Source: Telmatactis stephensoni | Lineage: Eukaryota; Cnidaria; Anthozoa; Actiniaria; Isophelliidae | Assembly: GCA_029948255.1 (NCBI GenBank) | Contig: JALIZF010001682.1 | Location: 248,001 to 312,000, forward strand | Reading direction: 5' to 3' | Length of the DNA stretch: 64,000 bases | Part shown: piece by piece, positions 1-11,305 of the stretch | How the letters are laid out: each line of letters begins with the position of its first letter | Numbering within the stretch: the first letter of the stretch is position 1 | Notes under the pieces: model-generated | The model's input: the letters and a program-made list of their open reading frames with translations, nothing else | Databases searched by the model: none | Told to the model about the DNA's origin: nothing | Position numbers and translations under genes: made by a program

Positions 1-489
1 CTAAATTTACAGTACCATTGCACTGCTAATCATTGTGAGAGTTCAATTAACTCCCAGTTACAGTAAAACAAAACACCCCCTCTCCCCCCCCCCCCAAAAC
101 AAAAAACAAAAAAACAAAAAAACAAAAACAGCAGGCCGGGGAAGGACTGGCAAGACAGTATTCCTTTAAAGAATAAACTGAAGGTAACTGCAATTTCCAA
201 AATAAGACAAACAGTCCATGTGGGTGGAGTGTTTGAAGGTCAAAATTTGCATGATTTTGAAAATTGATCATGAAATAACTTTGAGCTAATAAGATACACC
301 AGTCTTGACTTGAATTAATTGGCTTCTTACTAATTAATACAAGTCAAAACCTGTACCAGGATAAATTTTATCTATAGATCAAAAAGTCTGAATTCCTTTC
401 CATTTGCCATAAACAATCATAATGCCTTGAAACTTTTTGTTTCATTGCAAAACCAGGTTATAGTTTATACTTTTACTATGCATACTTAC

Positions 490-1016
490 TGTGTTAAGCC
501 GGCTTCTGCGACGCTGGTCCTTCTGATACTTGTCAAGAGTTGACTTTTCTGTCATTTGAAATTTTCTTCGTTTTGTGTTAAAGTGTGCACGGATAGCATC
601 TGTTAATAAATGAAATAAAAAGATTATAAGTCAACTGGACACCTGTATTCTCAATTTTTACACCTTTTTGAAAGAAATCATTATTGCCTTTAAGATAAGG
701 CTAATTATCAATTAAGCCTACCTCTAATAACAGCTGGTGCAGTATCTTTGTCACGATTCTTTATCCCTTGTGTGATAGTGCTGTTTACTACAGAAATTAA
801 TAACACAAAAATTAATAACTTGAAATTAAATAGCACACATGCCAGATCCCATTTTAAGATATAGACATTAATTTCCCCACTGACCATTTAAGTATACCAA
901 CAAATACTGTAAAATACCTCCCAATGTAAGTAGCACACAAACCTTTTCTGGAAGTCCCAAAGTTGCTTTCCATCAGGTGATTCCTCAAATTCTTGGTAAA
1001 CAGCTCTGACATTTGT
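490..1016 (-). CDS. three exons of an unrecognised minus-strand gene (partial)
   Basis: Three minus-strand exons can be joined in one frame: 1016-943, 780-722 and 599-490, each with AG acceptor and GT donor (the last donor is a consensus GTAAGT). The phases agree at both junctions. The joined peptide runs from TNVRAVYQEF through WDFQKSTITQG to KDQRRRSRLNT and ends in a basic, arginine-rich stretch. I do not recognise the family. Basic tails of this sort are frequent in small DNA-binding or transposon accessory proteins, but that is only an analogy. The gene should continue to the left of the window. Upstream it may begin in the Ser/Thr-rich reading frame at 1862-1512, for which I could not find a convincing donor. 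Confidence 0.5.
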
Positions 1017-1511
1017 CTAAAAAATACAGCAGAGAACACTTAAACTGTGTCACCAATTTGTAGCCTAGTTGCAGCTGAACAAAAACCCTGGTTATGTTAA
1101 ATGTTACATAACCACGGTTTTAGATCAGCCCCCTCTCCCCCCTCTATAAATAATGACCGGTTCCTTAGGATTCATCTTATATCTCCTTTTTGAAAGGGAA
1201 TATTTTGTATATTTTTAAGCTACTCATCAGTGGCATTAGCAAAGCATGACCAAAAATCCGCCAAATACTTGTGTCGCAGCCCCTTTAAGGAAATGGCGTC
1301 CTTCCTTTATCACGTGGCAATGGCGTCGTTCCTGTCACGTGGCATTGCAGTGCGCCGAAACTTATCATAAAACGTATCTAGATTTTATCAATAATTACAA
1401 CGGCAGACAATTACAAACAGCAAACAAACTTACCGTTAAATCGAGAGGTAATTTCCGTTTTCTTGCTCTTTGGAAGGTTGCACTTCTCGGGTCCAGAAGG
1501 CCTAAAATTCT

Positions 1512-1862
1512 TCAATTGAAGTCCCTTTGTTCTTCAATGAAAGAAGACAAATGGTTCGGGTTTTCGTCTCTAGTTTCTGAAAGGGATTCAATCGTTGACG
1601 ATGGTGATTCCACGGGTAAAGCAAGTGAAGATGAATGTGAGGTAGCCGTGGTCGATGGTGATTCCGAGAGTAAAGCCAGTGGAGATGAATGTGAGGAACA
1701 TGTACTTGACGAAGGCGATGCATTCGTTGGAACCGGTGTAGTGGGCATTGGTATCGACCGACGGCAAGACATCTCATCGTTTTGACGATCATTTGCTACA
1801 ACAGGTACTTGAGGTTGCTCTGTTCGAGAGGAAGACCGCTTTTTTCGATTTTGACGAGCCAT
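1512..1862 (-). CDS. Ser/Thr/Pro-rich reading frame, possible first exon of the minus-strand gene
   Basis: An open frame starts with ATG at 1862 (MARQNRKKRSSS) and runs to a stop at 1512. It has a basic start followed by a low-complexity Ser/Thr/Pro region that contains a duplicated unit. It lies divergently, about 340 bp from the transposase start on the plus strand, which is a usual arrangement for two genes sharing a promoter. The complementary frame on the plus strand is also open and acidic, because the duplicated DNA unit is open in several frames, so coding strand is uncertain. Function unknown. Confidence 0.35.
   Translation of the reverse strand: MARQNRKKRSSSRTEQPQVPVVANDRQNDEMSCRRSIPMPTTPVPTNASPSSSTCSSHSSPLALLSESPSTTATSHSSSLALPVESPSSTIESLSETRDENPNHLSSFIEEQRDFN
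1593..1695. repeat. two-copy tandem repeat of about 57 bp
   Basis: The segment starting GACGATGGTGATTCC and ending GATGAATGTGAG occurs twice in a row with a few substitutions (about 1596-1641 and 1653-1695). It is the reason why both strands are open here. Confidence 0.6.
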
Positions 1863-2205
1863 TTTGGTAAAAGTAACGCAGATTAAGCACAACTGGATCA
1901 CCACAGCTCAGAAGGAACGCGAAGCGAAGAAAACTTTTTGGCGACGGTATCCTAAAAGTCGCGCCGAATGGATCTGTTTACATTTTCTCTAGATTTGATT
2001 GGTCATTTCACTTTTTCACGTGAACAGTAACGACAAAGGACTGGAACGAGTCTAAAGGTCACATATTTCACATGTCAAGTCTTTGTCAAGTCACGCAACT
2101 ACAGGCATGATATCGACGTGGGCACGCGCAGTAATCGTAAACAGAACACCGCGATCGATAGACAAAACTCAAATTTCGAACGTAAATGTCAATAACTCCA
2201 GTAAT
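1863..2205. promoter_or_regulatory. probable bidirectional promoter region
   Basis: This gene-free gap separates two divergent reading frames (minus ATG at 1862, plus ATG at 2206). It is clearly less AT-rich than the surroundings and holds CACGTG-like motifs, for example TTTTTCACGTGAAC near 2015. No TATA box is obvious. The promoter role is inferred from position only. Confidence 0.4.
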
Positions 2206-5200
2206 ATGAATTCAGAAAAAAGAAAATTTTGTGTCCATTGTAACCAATACGTAAGTTCCAGAACACATAGGCTTCACATGTCGTTATTTTACGATACCAG
2301 GAAGAAGAAATGGAAAAGCAACGATCACCAAGAACTCGTCTCATCTGATTCATCAGATGATGAACATTCAAGCTTTGGTGCTTTGCTTGATTTTGATGGT
2401 CACGATGTAACATACAGCAACGTTGATTCCCAGATCACACAGGAGGATACAGCTTTAGAGAACGCTGTTAACCAAGGTACTTAACTTCTCATTTTGTTTT
2501 ATAACTCTTATATTTATAGCGCGTGATGTGCATTTTAAAAGTGGTTTTCAGGACTTTTTTAAAAATTTAAGGTGTCTCTCGGCATTTACTAAATTTTGTG
2601 ATCAAATCTTAAAATTCCAATATTAGGCTTGAATGTATTCGGTAGGTTTTTAATTTTCATTTTATGAAATTCATGAATTATCCTAGACCAATTCAAACCG
2701 CATTTGCAGTAGGGATTAGACTTAGATGAAAATTTTCACCTGATGCTAACAAAATTACTTTACTGTTTAGCACTGTTAATGAACAATAGATTTTGTTTTG
2801 AATTTGGTTAACTCACATGGCCATTTGGAGAGCTCTAAATGGTGATGTTCAATCTTTAAAGAGAACTGTGGTGTGAAAACTGAAATGTCAAAGACATCAC
2901 CATTTAGAGCTTTCTAAATGGTCATGAATGACATGAGTTAACTGAAATTTATAACACAATCAAATTGTTTGGTGGCAGTGCTAACAGTTGGTATTAAAAG
3001 CAATTTCTTGGTAGTTGTACAGTGCAGTATATTATTGTACTCAAGAAAATAAGAAGAAAATGAAAAAAAAAATAGAAAAACACATCAAAATCTTAACATC
3101 TTTTAAGACTAAAGAAAGTTTTGACATTTCTCCAGTTTGATTTGAAGTGTATAGAGTGATCAAAATAAGCTGCAAGCTGTACGTGTAAGACAATTAATAT
3201 AAGCCTGTCACTACTGTGGTCCGTGGTTCGAGTCCCTTGCTCTTGAAGGCATTCGGGTCATATGTATGATATGTATATGATCATAATTGAGTTTATTCAT
3301 TTGTTTACCATGCCAAGAGGGTTTTTCTCTGGGTTCTTCAGTTTTGCCTCCCTCATTAAAAATCAACATGCGAGTTGACCAATGTTTGCAAAATAATTTA
3401 ATGTAGAGGTAGTGTGTGTGAGAGAAAACAGGCCCACATCAGCTTTTAGCTGCAAAACTCAGCCTGTATTTATAAACAAATGCATTTTATTTGTTATTTA
3501 TTTATTTATTTACATGTACATATTGTGCATAAAACACAATTTTCCAGAGAATTCACAGAGGCAAATAATCATCTAGAGGGCTTGGAAAAAGTTTATCAAC
3601 CAAACACAGAATTTTGATACTTAAACAAAGCTTGAAAGACCTTTAAAAATTTACATACAACTGACCATCAATTGGTATAGAGAATGTTTGACACCAGTGT
3701 TTAATTTCTGAGCAATCCAAACAATCTTTAAATACTTCTTACATTAAAGTTGTCCTCAAATCAAGCACATGTTTAAAAGCTCTAGTAAAAGCAGATTTGT
3801 ATGAGTGTGGAACAAACCGTGCCCTGCTGTGACTGTGTCTAATATAAAAAATTCCTCCCCTAACCGCAACTTGACTGTACAGTGATGTTTTCACAGTCAT
3901 ACGAAAACTACTCTAAGAAGCGGAGGCTCAAATACAGATTTCAGATCCTGACAGTATATTGTATTCACTGTTGACGAATATTGTTTTTTTATGAATATTT
4001 ACCCCTACACTTCACATCGTGGCAAATATTCTTTTGCTAGTCACCTCCAGTTCAGAAAATAGTTGTTAACTGATGCAAATTAAAGGTAGTGGCCTTTTCT
4101 GAAATATTTGATAATTTTTGATTAAAAAAACTATGTGAATATAATTACTGAGTAAATTACCTTTATTATTAAGTTGGGAACCTACATGTAAATCTTGAGA
4201 AAGCATTTCCAGCTCTTGAGAATTAATTGATCAAGATTATTAATCAACTAAAAAAATGACAATGAGAAGAGAATTCTCTACAAGGTTTTCTATTTAAATT
4301 TATTTCATTCATTTTCTTTTTTAAATTTTTTAGCCAGTCTCATTCCAATAATTTCAGGGTGCTATTGAGCAATTGATAGCCTGTAGACTATTAATTTGTC
4401 AGCTTAATTGTTATTGACCACAATCTATTGTTGTAGGTGCAGTTGTTAAAGACTTAGAGGAAGAGGATGTTAGACTAACTGGTGCAGATGTTGCTGATAA
4501 TGATGAGTGGCTTTACATGGAAAAGGAACCAAACGAGGTACAATTTGAGCAATGGGAACTTGATGAAAAGGAACTTAATTTAGACTTTGATGAAAATCAA
4601 GATAGATGCCCATCTTCATCTATGTATCATGAAATACAAGAGGAAAAGTTTGGATTCATTATTAAGTGGATATTGGTCTTCCTGTGTGTATGGTCATCAT
4701 ACTGTTGCATTTCAGACAATGCCTTGGACATTTTAATCCACTTCATTCATGCTCTTTTCCAGTCAGTTGCTACAGTTTTACCAGCACTGGCAGGATTTGT
4801 AGTTGCATTTCCAAAATCTCTTAATTTGTTAAAACATCAGCTTGGTATCGATAAAGACAAATTCAAGAAATATGTTGTCTGCATAAAATGTCATAGCATA
4901 TATGACTTTAAAGACTGTTACTTTGAACAGTTTGGTAGAACTCATATTAGGGCTTGTCCCTATGTGGCACATGACAATCACCGTCAGCAGTTTCGTCGCA
5001 CAGCTTGTGGTGAACCTCTCCTTAAAGAAGTGGTACTAAAGAATGGGAAGAAGAGATTATACCCTTTAAAAGTTTACTGTTACAACAGTATCATCAGTAC
5101 ACTCAAAAATTTCACTACAAGACCAGGTTTTGTAGCCAACTGTGAACTTTGGAGGGACAGAAACATACCAAGAGGAATTTTAGCAGATGTATTTGATGGG

Positions 5201-7150
5201 AGAATTTGGAAAGAATTCATGTATGTTAGAAATGAGTCTTTCTTAGCTGCACCCAGGAACTATGCTTTCATGTTAAATGTGGACTGGTTTCAGCCCTTTA
5301 AACACTCAGTAAACAGTGTTGGAGCTATTTATTTAGTATTCATGAATTTGCCCAGGGAACAGCGATTTAAACCGGAGAATGCAATACTGGTGGGTATTAT
5401 TCCAGGACCACATGAACCAAAGCTTACCATCAATTCTTATTTAAAACCATTGGTTGCTGAATTGAATATTCTTTGGGATGAAGGCATTCAAGTTACACCT
5501 CCAGGATACCAGAGTGCACAAACTTTTCGGGGAGCTTTGTTATGTGTGGGCTGTGATGTACCTGCTGCTCGAAAAGTTTGTGGCTTTACTGGGCACACTT
5601 CATGCCATGGATGCTCGAAATGCACAAAGGAATTTGCTGGGAATGTAACAGACAGAATGGATTTCTCAGGATTTGATGTATGTCCACCAAGGACTAATGA
5701 ACAACATAGACAGCAGGCTCAAGAAATCCTAAACCAAACATCATCTACTGACAAGGCTAACAAAGAACAGGAATTTGGGACAAGGTTCACTGAACTGATG
5801 ATGCTCCCATATTTTGACTGCATTCGATTCCACATAATTGATCCTATGCACAATTTATTCACAGGGACAGCCAAACATGTCATGAAAAATGTTTGGTTAG
5901 ATGAAAGTTACAGTTTAATTGATCCTAAAAGATTGACTGACATTCAGGAAAAAATTGATAATGTAAAGGCACCATCCAGTGTTGGCCGTCTTCCAAAAAA
6001 AATTTCCCACAACTATGGTGGTTTTACAGCCGATCAGTGGAAATCGTGGACACTACTTTACTCAATTTTTGCTCTTTGGAATATATTGCCAAAGGAACAC
6101 TTAGATGTTTGGCGTGAGTTTGTAATTGCTTGCAATATCCTCTGTAGCAATGTCATAACGGAAACAAAGGCAGAGTTGGGACATCTTCATTTGATGAACT
6201 TTTGTAAAATGTTTGAACAATTGTATGGAAGGAGTAAAATAACACCAAACATGCATCTTCATATGCATATTCTTGACTGTATCTTAAATTTTGGCCCAGT
6301 ATATTCATTTTGGCTGTTTAGCTTCAAGCGTTATAATGGAATTCTAGGAGAATATTCAACAAACCAAAGATCAGTGGAAATCCAGATAATGCGCAAATTC
6401 ATGTCTGAACAATTTATCAAGTCTTTGTCATTACCCCCACAGTTTGGTGAGCATTTCGAACCAGTATTTCAAAGAATGAAACTCAAAGACTCAGGAACCC
6501 TGCATGAGTATTCATCAAATAATTCAAGTTGTTTAATACAGTTACACCTTTTGTCAAATGGTCCGGTAAGGAAAGGTCTCCATTGGATACTTAAAGACAG
6601 TTATTCCTCTTTACTCAATATTATTCGACCGATATCCAAATATTGTGTTGAATTTGACTCTGTTTCAAATCTTAAAGCAGCCTATACAAGCATTTTTTAT
6701 GGTGTGAATGAGTCCTCAATAACTGGTAACTGTGACAGAATTGCTGGTTTATCATTTGGAGGAGAAGAGTTTGGGTCAATAGAAACCAGAAAAGAAAGAT
6801 CATGTTTTATTTTAGCTAGATGGTGTGGTGACTTAAGAGGAAATATTGACCATTCTGGTGCAACTCTAAGACCAGGATTTGTTAAATTCTTTTTGAGACA
6901 GAACATTCAGATAAATGGAGAATATCATACTTGTATTCTAGCTTCAGTGAGGTGGTTCAAAAAACACCCTGCAAGATTGAACTTGGGACCTCCCCTGGAA
7001 GTATGGTGCAAAGATCTCTTTGAAGATGATGGACCAGCTGAATTTATTCCCTTCCAGAGAATTCATTCCAAGTTTGTACCTGCTTTTGATGTCGTCCAGA
7101 AAGAAAATGTTCTAGTGACCTGCCCACTGCGGCGAAAAGTGCAGTGCTAA
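2206..7150 (+). CDS. CACTA/EnSpm-type transposase (tnp2-like), two exons, intact
   Basis: Exon 1 is 2206-2476 and exon 2 is 4437-7150. The intron is GT-AG and the codon split G|GT is in phase, giving 994 aa. The N-terminus has a C-x2-C...H-x2-H finger (FCVHCNQYVSS...THRLH) followed by an acidic linker. A hydrophobic segment (IIKWILVFLCVW) follows, then Cys pairs (CIKCHSIYD). The core shows motifs I associate with Transposase family tnp2: NVDWFQPFKH, GIIPGPHEP with INSYLKPLV, CDVPAARKVCGF and IDPMHNLFTGTAKH. The Asp of DWFQ, the Asp of CDVPA and the IDPMH Asp are candidate catalytic acids. There is no frameshift or internal stop, so it is either a recent element or a retained gene. I could not locate CACTA termini, so element borders are unknown. 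The intron has picked up a SINE and a palindromic repeat. Confidence 0.85.
2807..2942. repeat. 136-bp palindromic (foldback) repeat in the transposase intron
   Basis: GTTAACTCA at the left end and TGAGTTAAC at the right end are inverted, and the inner arms pair too (GAGCTCTAAATGGTGATG against CATCACCATTTAGAGC). It is MITE-like. No target duplication could be fixed. Confidence 0.65.
3185..3390 (+). mobile_element. tRNA-derived SINE in the transposase intron
   Basis: A polymerase III B-box match (GGTTCGAGTCC) lies at 3225-3235. It is followed by a body with GGGTTTTTCTCTGGGTTC and CCTCCCTCATTAAAAATC, which resembles a SINE tail common in cnidarians. The minus-strand copy near 15.8-15.96 kb shares the B-box plus this tail. 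Borders are approximate. Confidence 0.6.
3391..4436. other. rest of the transposase intron, no gene
   Basis: AT-rich intron sequence. A short (TTTA)n tract lies near 3494-3512. On the minus strand, sequence upstream of that tract could be an old retrotransposon 3' end, but I could not read a reliable protein. The intron ends in a good polypyrimidine/TTGTAG acceptor. Confidence 0.5.
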
Positions 7151-8423
7151 GTACACTGTCTATGTACAATATTATTTGTTACAGAACGTAGACCATTTTT
7201 TATAAATTTCCATCTAAAATATAAACAATCAGCTTGTAACACAAATAGGAGGTATAGTCTAATTGGCAACATTTAGAATACTTGTTCTAGTCCTTGTTGT
7301 CACCAAGAAGTTAAATTATCTAGGGATTTCTTTTTCCTCTTGTATTTTTGAGACAAATTGCTTATAAACATATTCTTTGGTAGAATGTGGCTTCACAGCA
7401 CTCATCTTGTATAAACTTCAAAAAACGATTTCTCACTAGCAGTTTATTTTTGTCATCCCACATGGCTACCATTTTATTGTCTTTTGCTTTGATGCAACCC
7501 AGCAATAGATTTTTGTCTTTACAATAGTTTTTTTAATCATTAATACAACTATTACAAGGGAAAAAATTATACATAGTACATGTAAGCAGTTTGTCTCAGA
7601 AAATTGACAAGAATTTTTTTGTAAGTCATCCTTGAACTGTTTCTGGGTGTGCCATTTCACAGGATTCCCAGGGGCCAGGGAAAAGTCAGGGAATCTTGTA
7701 CAGAGACACAGTCTATAAAAGCTGTGTTTATATGCTTGTTTTGTTGTCATTTGCAATTGAAAGGTAAAGTGTTTGAACTGTTTAGTGAACAGGGCAATTG
7801 TTGAAAAGAGGACAAGAATAACCTAGTTAAAACAATTAGTGGTTCTCTTTAGATTTTAGTTGGTGTTCTCATTAATATCCTTTTGAACAGGTGGGCCTTG
7901 GTCATGTTGATCAACCACACAAACGTTTTGATTCTGGGTATCGTTTGGTCAGATACAGTAAATTTTTAGTCAGGATTCAGGAGATAGGTTAGGAAATATA
8001 ATTTTCCACAATGACTGGAAATCCTGTTTGATTTTTCACGAGATAAGTGTAGCATAATAATTTTATTATTTTGTGTTTGAATTGCACAAGCAGGAGAACC
8101 GTACCAGAAAGCCTGTCTCTAATATTTCATAACTTTTGTTGTAGTAACTCAGCAGAATAGCATCACTAAGTCTAGCACATTTTCCAGTGTGATTGTTCTG
8201 TATTAATAATGCAGTTATTTGTTGAATTCGAAATAAATTCTTCTTTCTCTGATGGATTTGTAAATGTATTTTAGATTAAAATGCGCCAAACTAACTGGGT
8301 AAATGATTATTCCTGAACTATATCTTATATCTATTGTACCGATACAATTTTACATTTGCGTGATACTATGGATATAGTATTGGCTTTTTATTGGCAATTT
8401 ATAAGAACAGTGCCGTCTAGGCT
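7151..8423. other. intergenic, no gene seen
   Basis: Downstream of the transposase stop the sequence is AT-rich and without a convincing reading frame. The frames that exist on the minus strand (for example 7466-7756) lack any recognisable motif. Confidence 0.5.
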
Positions 8424-8780
8424 CGGATCGAACGAGAATTAACGCAAGTCGACGTAAGTTGTGACATGCCACATGCTCGTCTCATTTGAACACCACTCAA
8501 CTCAAGTTTTTCAAAAACTTCCAATAACAATAAGCTACCTGAAGGACAAAGAGACACTCAGTTTTATTTTTGTTTGAACGCTTTGTGAGAGAGGCAATGT
8601 GTAGAAGAAAAAAAACAAAAATCTAGGGTGGTGAGTGCAGTGTTCAAACAAGCGGCCAAAACGTACGTCGCAAGTCGACACAAGTCGATGCAAGTCGATG
8701 CAAGTTGGTATTCACTTGAACGCAACTCCGCGGAAGTCAAAACTTGCATCGACTTCCCTTCTCGTTTCATCGGGTCAGTT
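8424..8780. mobile_element. inverted-repeat element with CAAGTCGA subterminal motifs (MITE-like)
   Basis: The left arm (GAACGAGAATTAACGCAAGT..., from about 8429) matches the reverse complement of the right arm (GAAACGAGAAGGGAAGTCG..., ending near 8769), both continuing into AAGTTnTGAC. The motif CAAGTCGA or a close variant occurs in the left arm and three to four times in tandem at about 8668-8705. Subterminal repeats like these are typical transposase-binding arrays. Exact ends and target duplication were not found. Confidence 0.5.
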
Positions 8781-8984
8781 ACATCGAGAATTTTATCGTT
8801 TTATCAAAACGTAGAGTCATCCTTTGCCAGTTTTTGGTTCAAAGGGCCGTTCGGTAACTCGGTTGTCGCTATATACGCTCAATGTTTACTCTCAGTGCAA
8901 ATGTGTGCCGTGATGAGTGGTCTTTGCTTCTACTGTGAAACTTAAGTAAATCTAAGTAAAACTTGGTATTTTGCATCAGTTGAA

Positions 8985-9137
8985 AATATGGTGCAAATGT
9001 GTTCAAATTAACACATTTACGTTGTGTTTGATTACATTTGCAGCGACGGCAAACATCGTCTTTGAATCATATACCACAACAAAGGCAAATATGATGTAAA
9101 TATAGAGCCCCAACTTCACATCATATTTGCACCATTG
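8985..9137. repeat. small inverted-repeat element
   Basis: ATGGTGCAAATGTG near the left end pairs with CATATTTGCACCAT at the right end, with further related copies of GGCAAATATGATG inside. It lies just upstream of the tyrosine recombinase exon and could be a short MITE. Confidence 0.35.
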
Positions 9138-9170
9138 AGCAAACATAAGCAAATCCGTTATTTCATGCAG

Positions 9171-9948
9171 TGCCTACCTGCGTCTTATTCGAGAAGAACA
9201 GGCCCAAGCCAGAGTCATCCCTAAACAATCTATTCCGCTATTTTTTGATAAGTTAGTTAAGTTATGTGCTCATCTAAAAACACTTGTTTTCTCACCAAGT
9301 TGTACTCCTTGTCAACGCTACATCATTGCTAGGGACTTAGCTTTCTTCTGCTTGGAGTTTTATTCCGGAGATCGGGCATCAAATTTGGGAAGAGTGTTAA
9401 CTAAGGAAGTGTCCCGCCTCCAAGGGAATGAGGGTTTTCTTTTCCATCATACATTTGGCAAAACCTTAAGAGGTGGTAACACTAACACGTTTGTGATTAA
9501 AAGATGCCAGGATGTCACAATATGCCCAGTAGCCAATTTAGAATTGTACGTTAAACTTTGTGATTTAATGTTGATAAATCTCCGGGATGGTTACCTATTT
9601 CGCGTGTTAAACAGCAAAGGAGAAGTTTCTGGGTTACCTTTTATGAGGTCAGCGGTAGCCAACCATCTTACACTTCATTTGAATAACACCGGAATCAACA
9701 GTGGCGAAACTATGCATAGTTTCCGTAGTGGGTGTGCTATCACGCTTACTCTTCTTGGCTGGTGTTCGCTAGAAACCTTAGAGCACTACACGCAGACTGG
9801 GAAAGTTATGAGTGCTGACCGTTTGGCATCGGCTTTAGCTAGCAGCACCTCGTCATCATCTCAGCAGGAAGTCCTGGCAGCAGCAATTGCTGCTCAAAAT
9901 TTTTCTGTAAGGAATGAGCTGGGTGATTTCCAGCCCGCTTTCCCGTAA
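9171..9948 (+). CDS. tyrosine recombinase (integrase/XerD-like) catalytic domain exon
   Basis: An open frame follows a good acceptor (TTATTTCATGCAG) at 9170 and runs to TAA at 9946-9948. It encodes about 258 aa beginning AYLRLIREEQAQARV. The true start must lie in an upstream exon that I could not identify. The tyrosine recombinase residues are present in order: Arg in SGDRASNLGRVL, a His-x-x-Arg box in MHSFRSGCAI, Trp in GWCS and a Tyr in LEHYTQTGKV. Proteins of this type are abundant in cnidarians and resemble Crypton or DIRS recombinases. No reverse transcriptase is nearby, so Crypton-like is slightly favoured, but this is inference. The reading frame is undamaged. Confidence 0.7.
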
Positions 9949-10559
9949 ATAAAATGGAATTTAATCTGCATGGTTGCACAGGTTTATTTTCTGAGTTTTA
10001 AGAGTAGGTTCATATCTTTCGCTTTCTCTATCTGTTCTGGTCATATTTTTCCTTATATGTCTCGCTTTAAGGTGTGGAGTTTAAGCGAATGAGAGGAGGT
10101 CAAATCTAATTCTCCCATAACTTATTCCCATTGAGAACCATAAGCGGGTACATTTTACAGTGAAAATGGTTAAATATGTTCATTGTTAAAATTCCCCGCG
10201 AAATGCATTCAAACTGTTCAATCGACCTGTCTCTCTTGGGACCATTTGTTTAGAATACCTCGCATCGCCATGACTTCTTTTACACGTATTTAAGGAAACA
10301 AAGATCCAGTTTTAGGGCTTTTTCCTCGTAGTCAAACTAAGGACGCGTCGAAGGTCTTCTCAACCCCCCCCCCCTCCTCCCCTTCGGCGACGTTACCTTT
10401 TTAAACCATGTGTCTGCTTAACGTTATTTGGCGTTCCGCTCATGGTCTCGGTCAAATCTCATTCTCCCATAACTTATTCCCACTGAGACCATAAGCGGGT
10501 AAATTTTACAGTGAAAATGGTTTACAAGTCTCATAAATCGGAACATGTGTTTTGAGCTT
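9949..10559. repeat. non-coding, with an 80-bp direct repeat
   Basis: A segment starting GGTCAAATCTAATTCTCCCA (about 10097-10172) recurs at about 10449-10525 with a few substitutions and shares CCATAAGCGGGTA and TTTTACAGTGAAAATGG. A C-rich run (CCCCCCCCC) lies between. The source of the repeat is unknown. Confidence 0.6.
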
Positions 10560-10983
10560 ATTAGCAAAGCTTGTACATAAATCATTGAGTGATAAAACAC
10601 CAGTGTACATTAGAGATAGGTTTAAACTTATTAAAGATGTGCATCAAGTTAACACCAGAAGCAGATCACACAAATTAGTTCTTCCAAAGTTTAGGAATTC
10701 TTTTGGGCAACGCACATTTTAGTTCATTTAGTTTAGAACTCAAATCTGTTAATTCTTTTGCCAAAGAACTGAAATCAATTACTTTAGATAGATAGAATTT
10801 ATATTTCAAAAATAGCCTTCAGATAGAATTTCACAAATTAAGACAATTTTTTTTGGATTTTTAAGTTTTGTTATAATATATATGTACGTTTATTGTATAA
10901 TTTGAGGGCCACGTGTATGTTATGTTTATATATTAAGTGTAACCCTCTGTAAATAAAGTATTATTCTATTCTATTCTATTCTA
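10560..10983 (+). pseudogene. 5'-truncated CR1/L2-type LINE, 3' end only
   Basis: From 10563 the frame reads AKLVHKSLSDKTPVYIRDRF and then VHQVNTRSRSHKLVLPKFRN, the usual C-terminal part of a CR1/L2 ORF2 (the NTR...LP.F..S.GQRTF pattern). It breaks by a frameshift after GQRTF and resumes as LELKSVNSFAKELKS. An AT-rich 3' UTR follows, ending with AATAAAGTA and an (ATTCT)n tail at about 10962-10983. The copy is dead. Confidence 0.75.
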
Positions 10984-11187
10984 AATGTTTTATCTTAAAT
11001 GGTCGATAATATATTCAAATCATTTTAATAATTAGCTTGAGTACGTTTTAAGAAATGTATACTTTTATGCTATGTCATGTCATGTCGAGCTCGCGATTTT
11101 CATTTAACATCTGCAAGAAATATAGCTGTACAAAACTGTAGTTGTCAACTAATATCATTAAATTACATTAAATATTACTAAATATAC
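10984..11187. other. AT-rich spacer, no gene
   Basis: I see no supported feature between the LINE tail and the minus-strand exon. Confidence 0.5.
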
Positions 11188-11305
11188 CTCACTCAGTTTC
11201 TTCTGGGAAGTGCAAAGCCTTCTTTCTAAATCTGAGCATTTTGCTTTCCATTGTGTTAGTTCTTGTTTCAACTGTTCAAAAACATGCATGGCATTAGAAG
11301 TTTTC
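11188..11305 (-). CDS. isolated coiled-coil exon on the minus strand
   Basis: Reading leftward, an AAAAG acceptor is followed by an open stretch encoding NAMHVFEQLKQELTQWKAK and CSDLERRLCTSQKKLSE, which then meets a GTATAT donor. The heptad-like spacing of hydrophobic residues suggests a coiled coil. I did not find partner exons with confidence, so it may be a leftover of a decayed gene. Confidence 0.35.

Noticed and set aside
1246..1785. 179-aa plus-strand frame upstream of the transposase
   Set aside because: It overlaps the minus-strand Ser/Thr-rich frame, has no recognisable motif, and its openness is explained by the duplicated unit.
3225..3235. A tRNA gene at the B-box match
   Set aside because: There is no cloverleaf with acceptor stem around it; the context fits a SINE.
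7466..7756. 96-aa minus-strand frame downstream of the transposase
   Set aside because: No motif, no splice support, and AT-rich composition typical of chance frames here.
8564..8945. Frames at 8564-8770 (minus) and 8628-8945 (plus) as genes
   Set aside because: They run across the CAAGTCGA repeats and inverted arms and have no motif.
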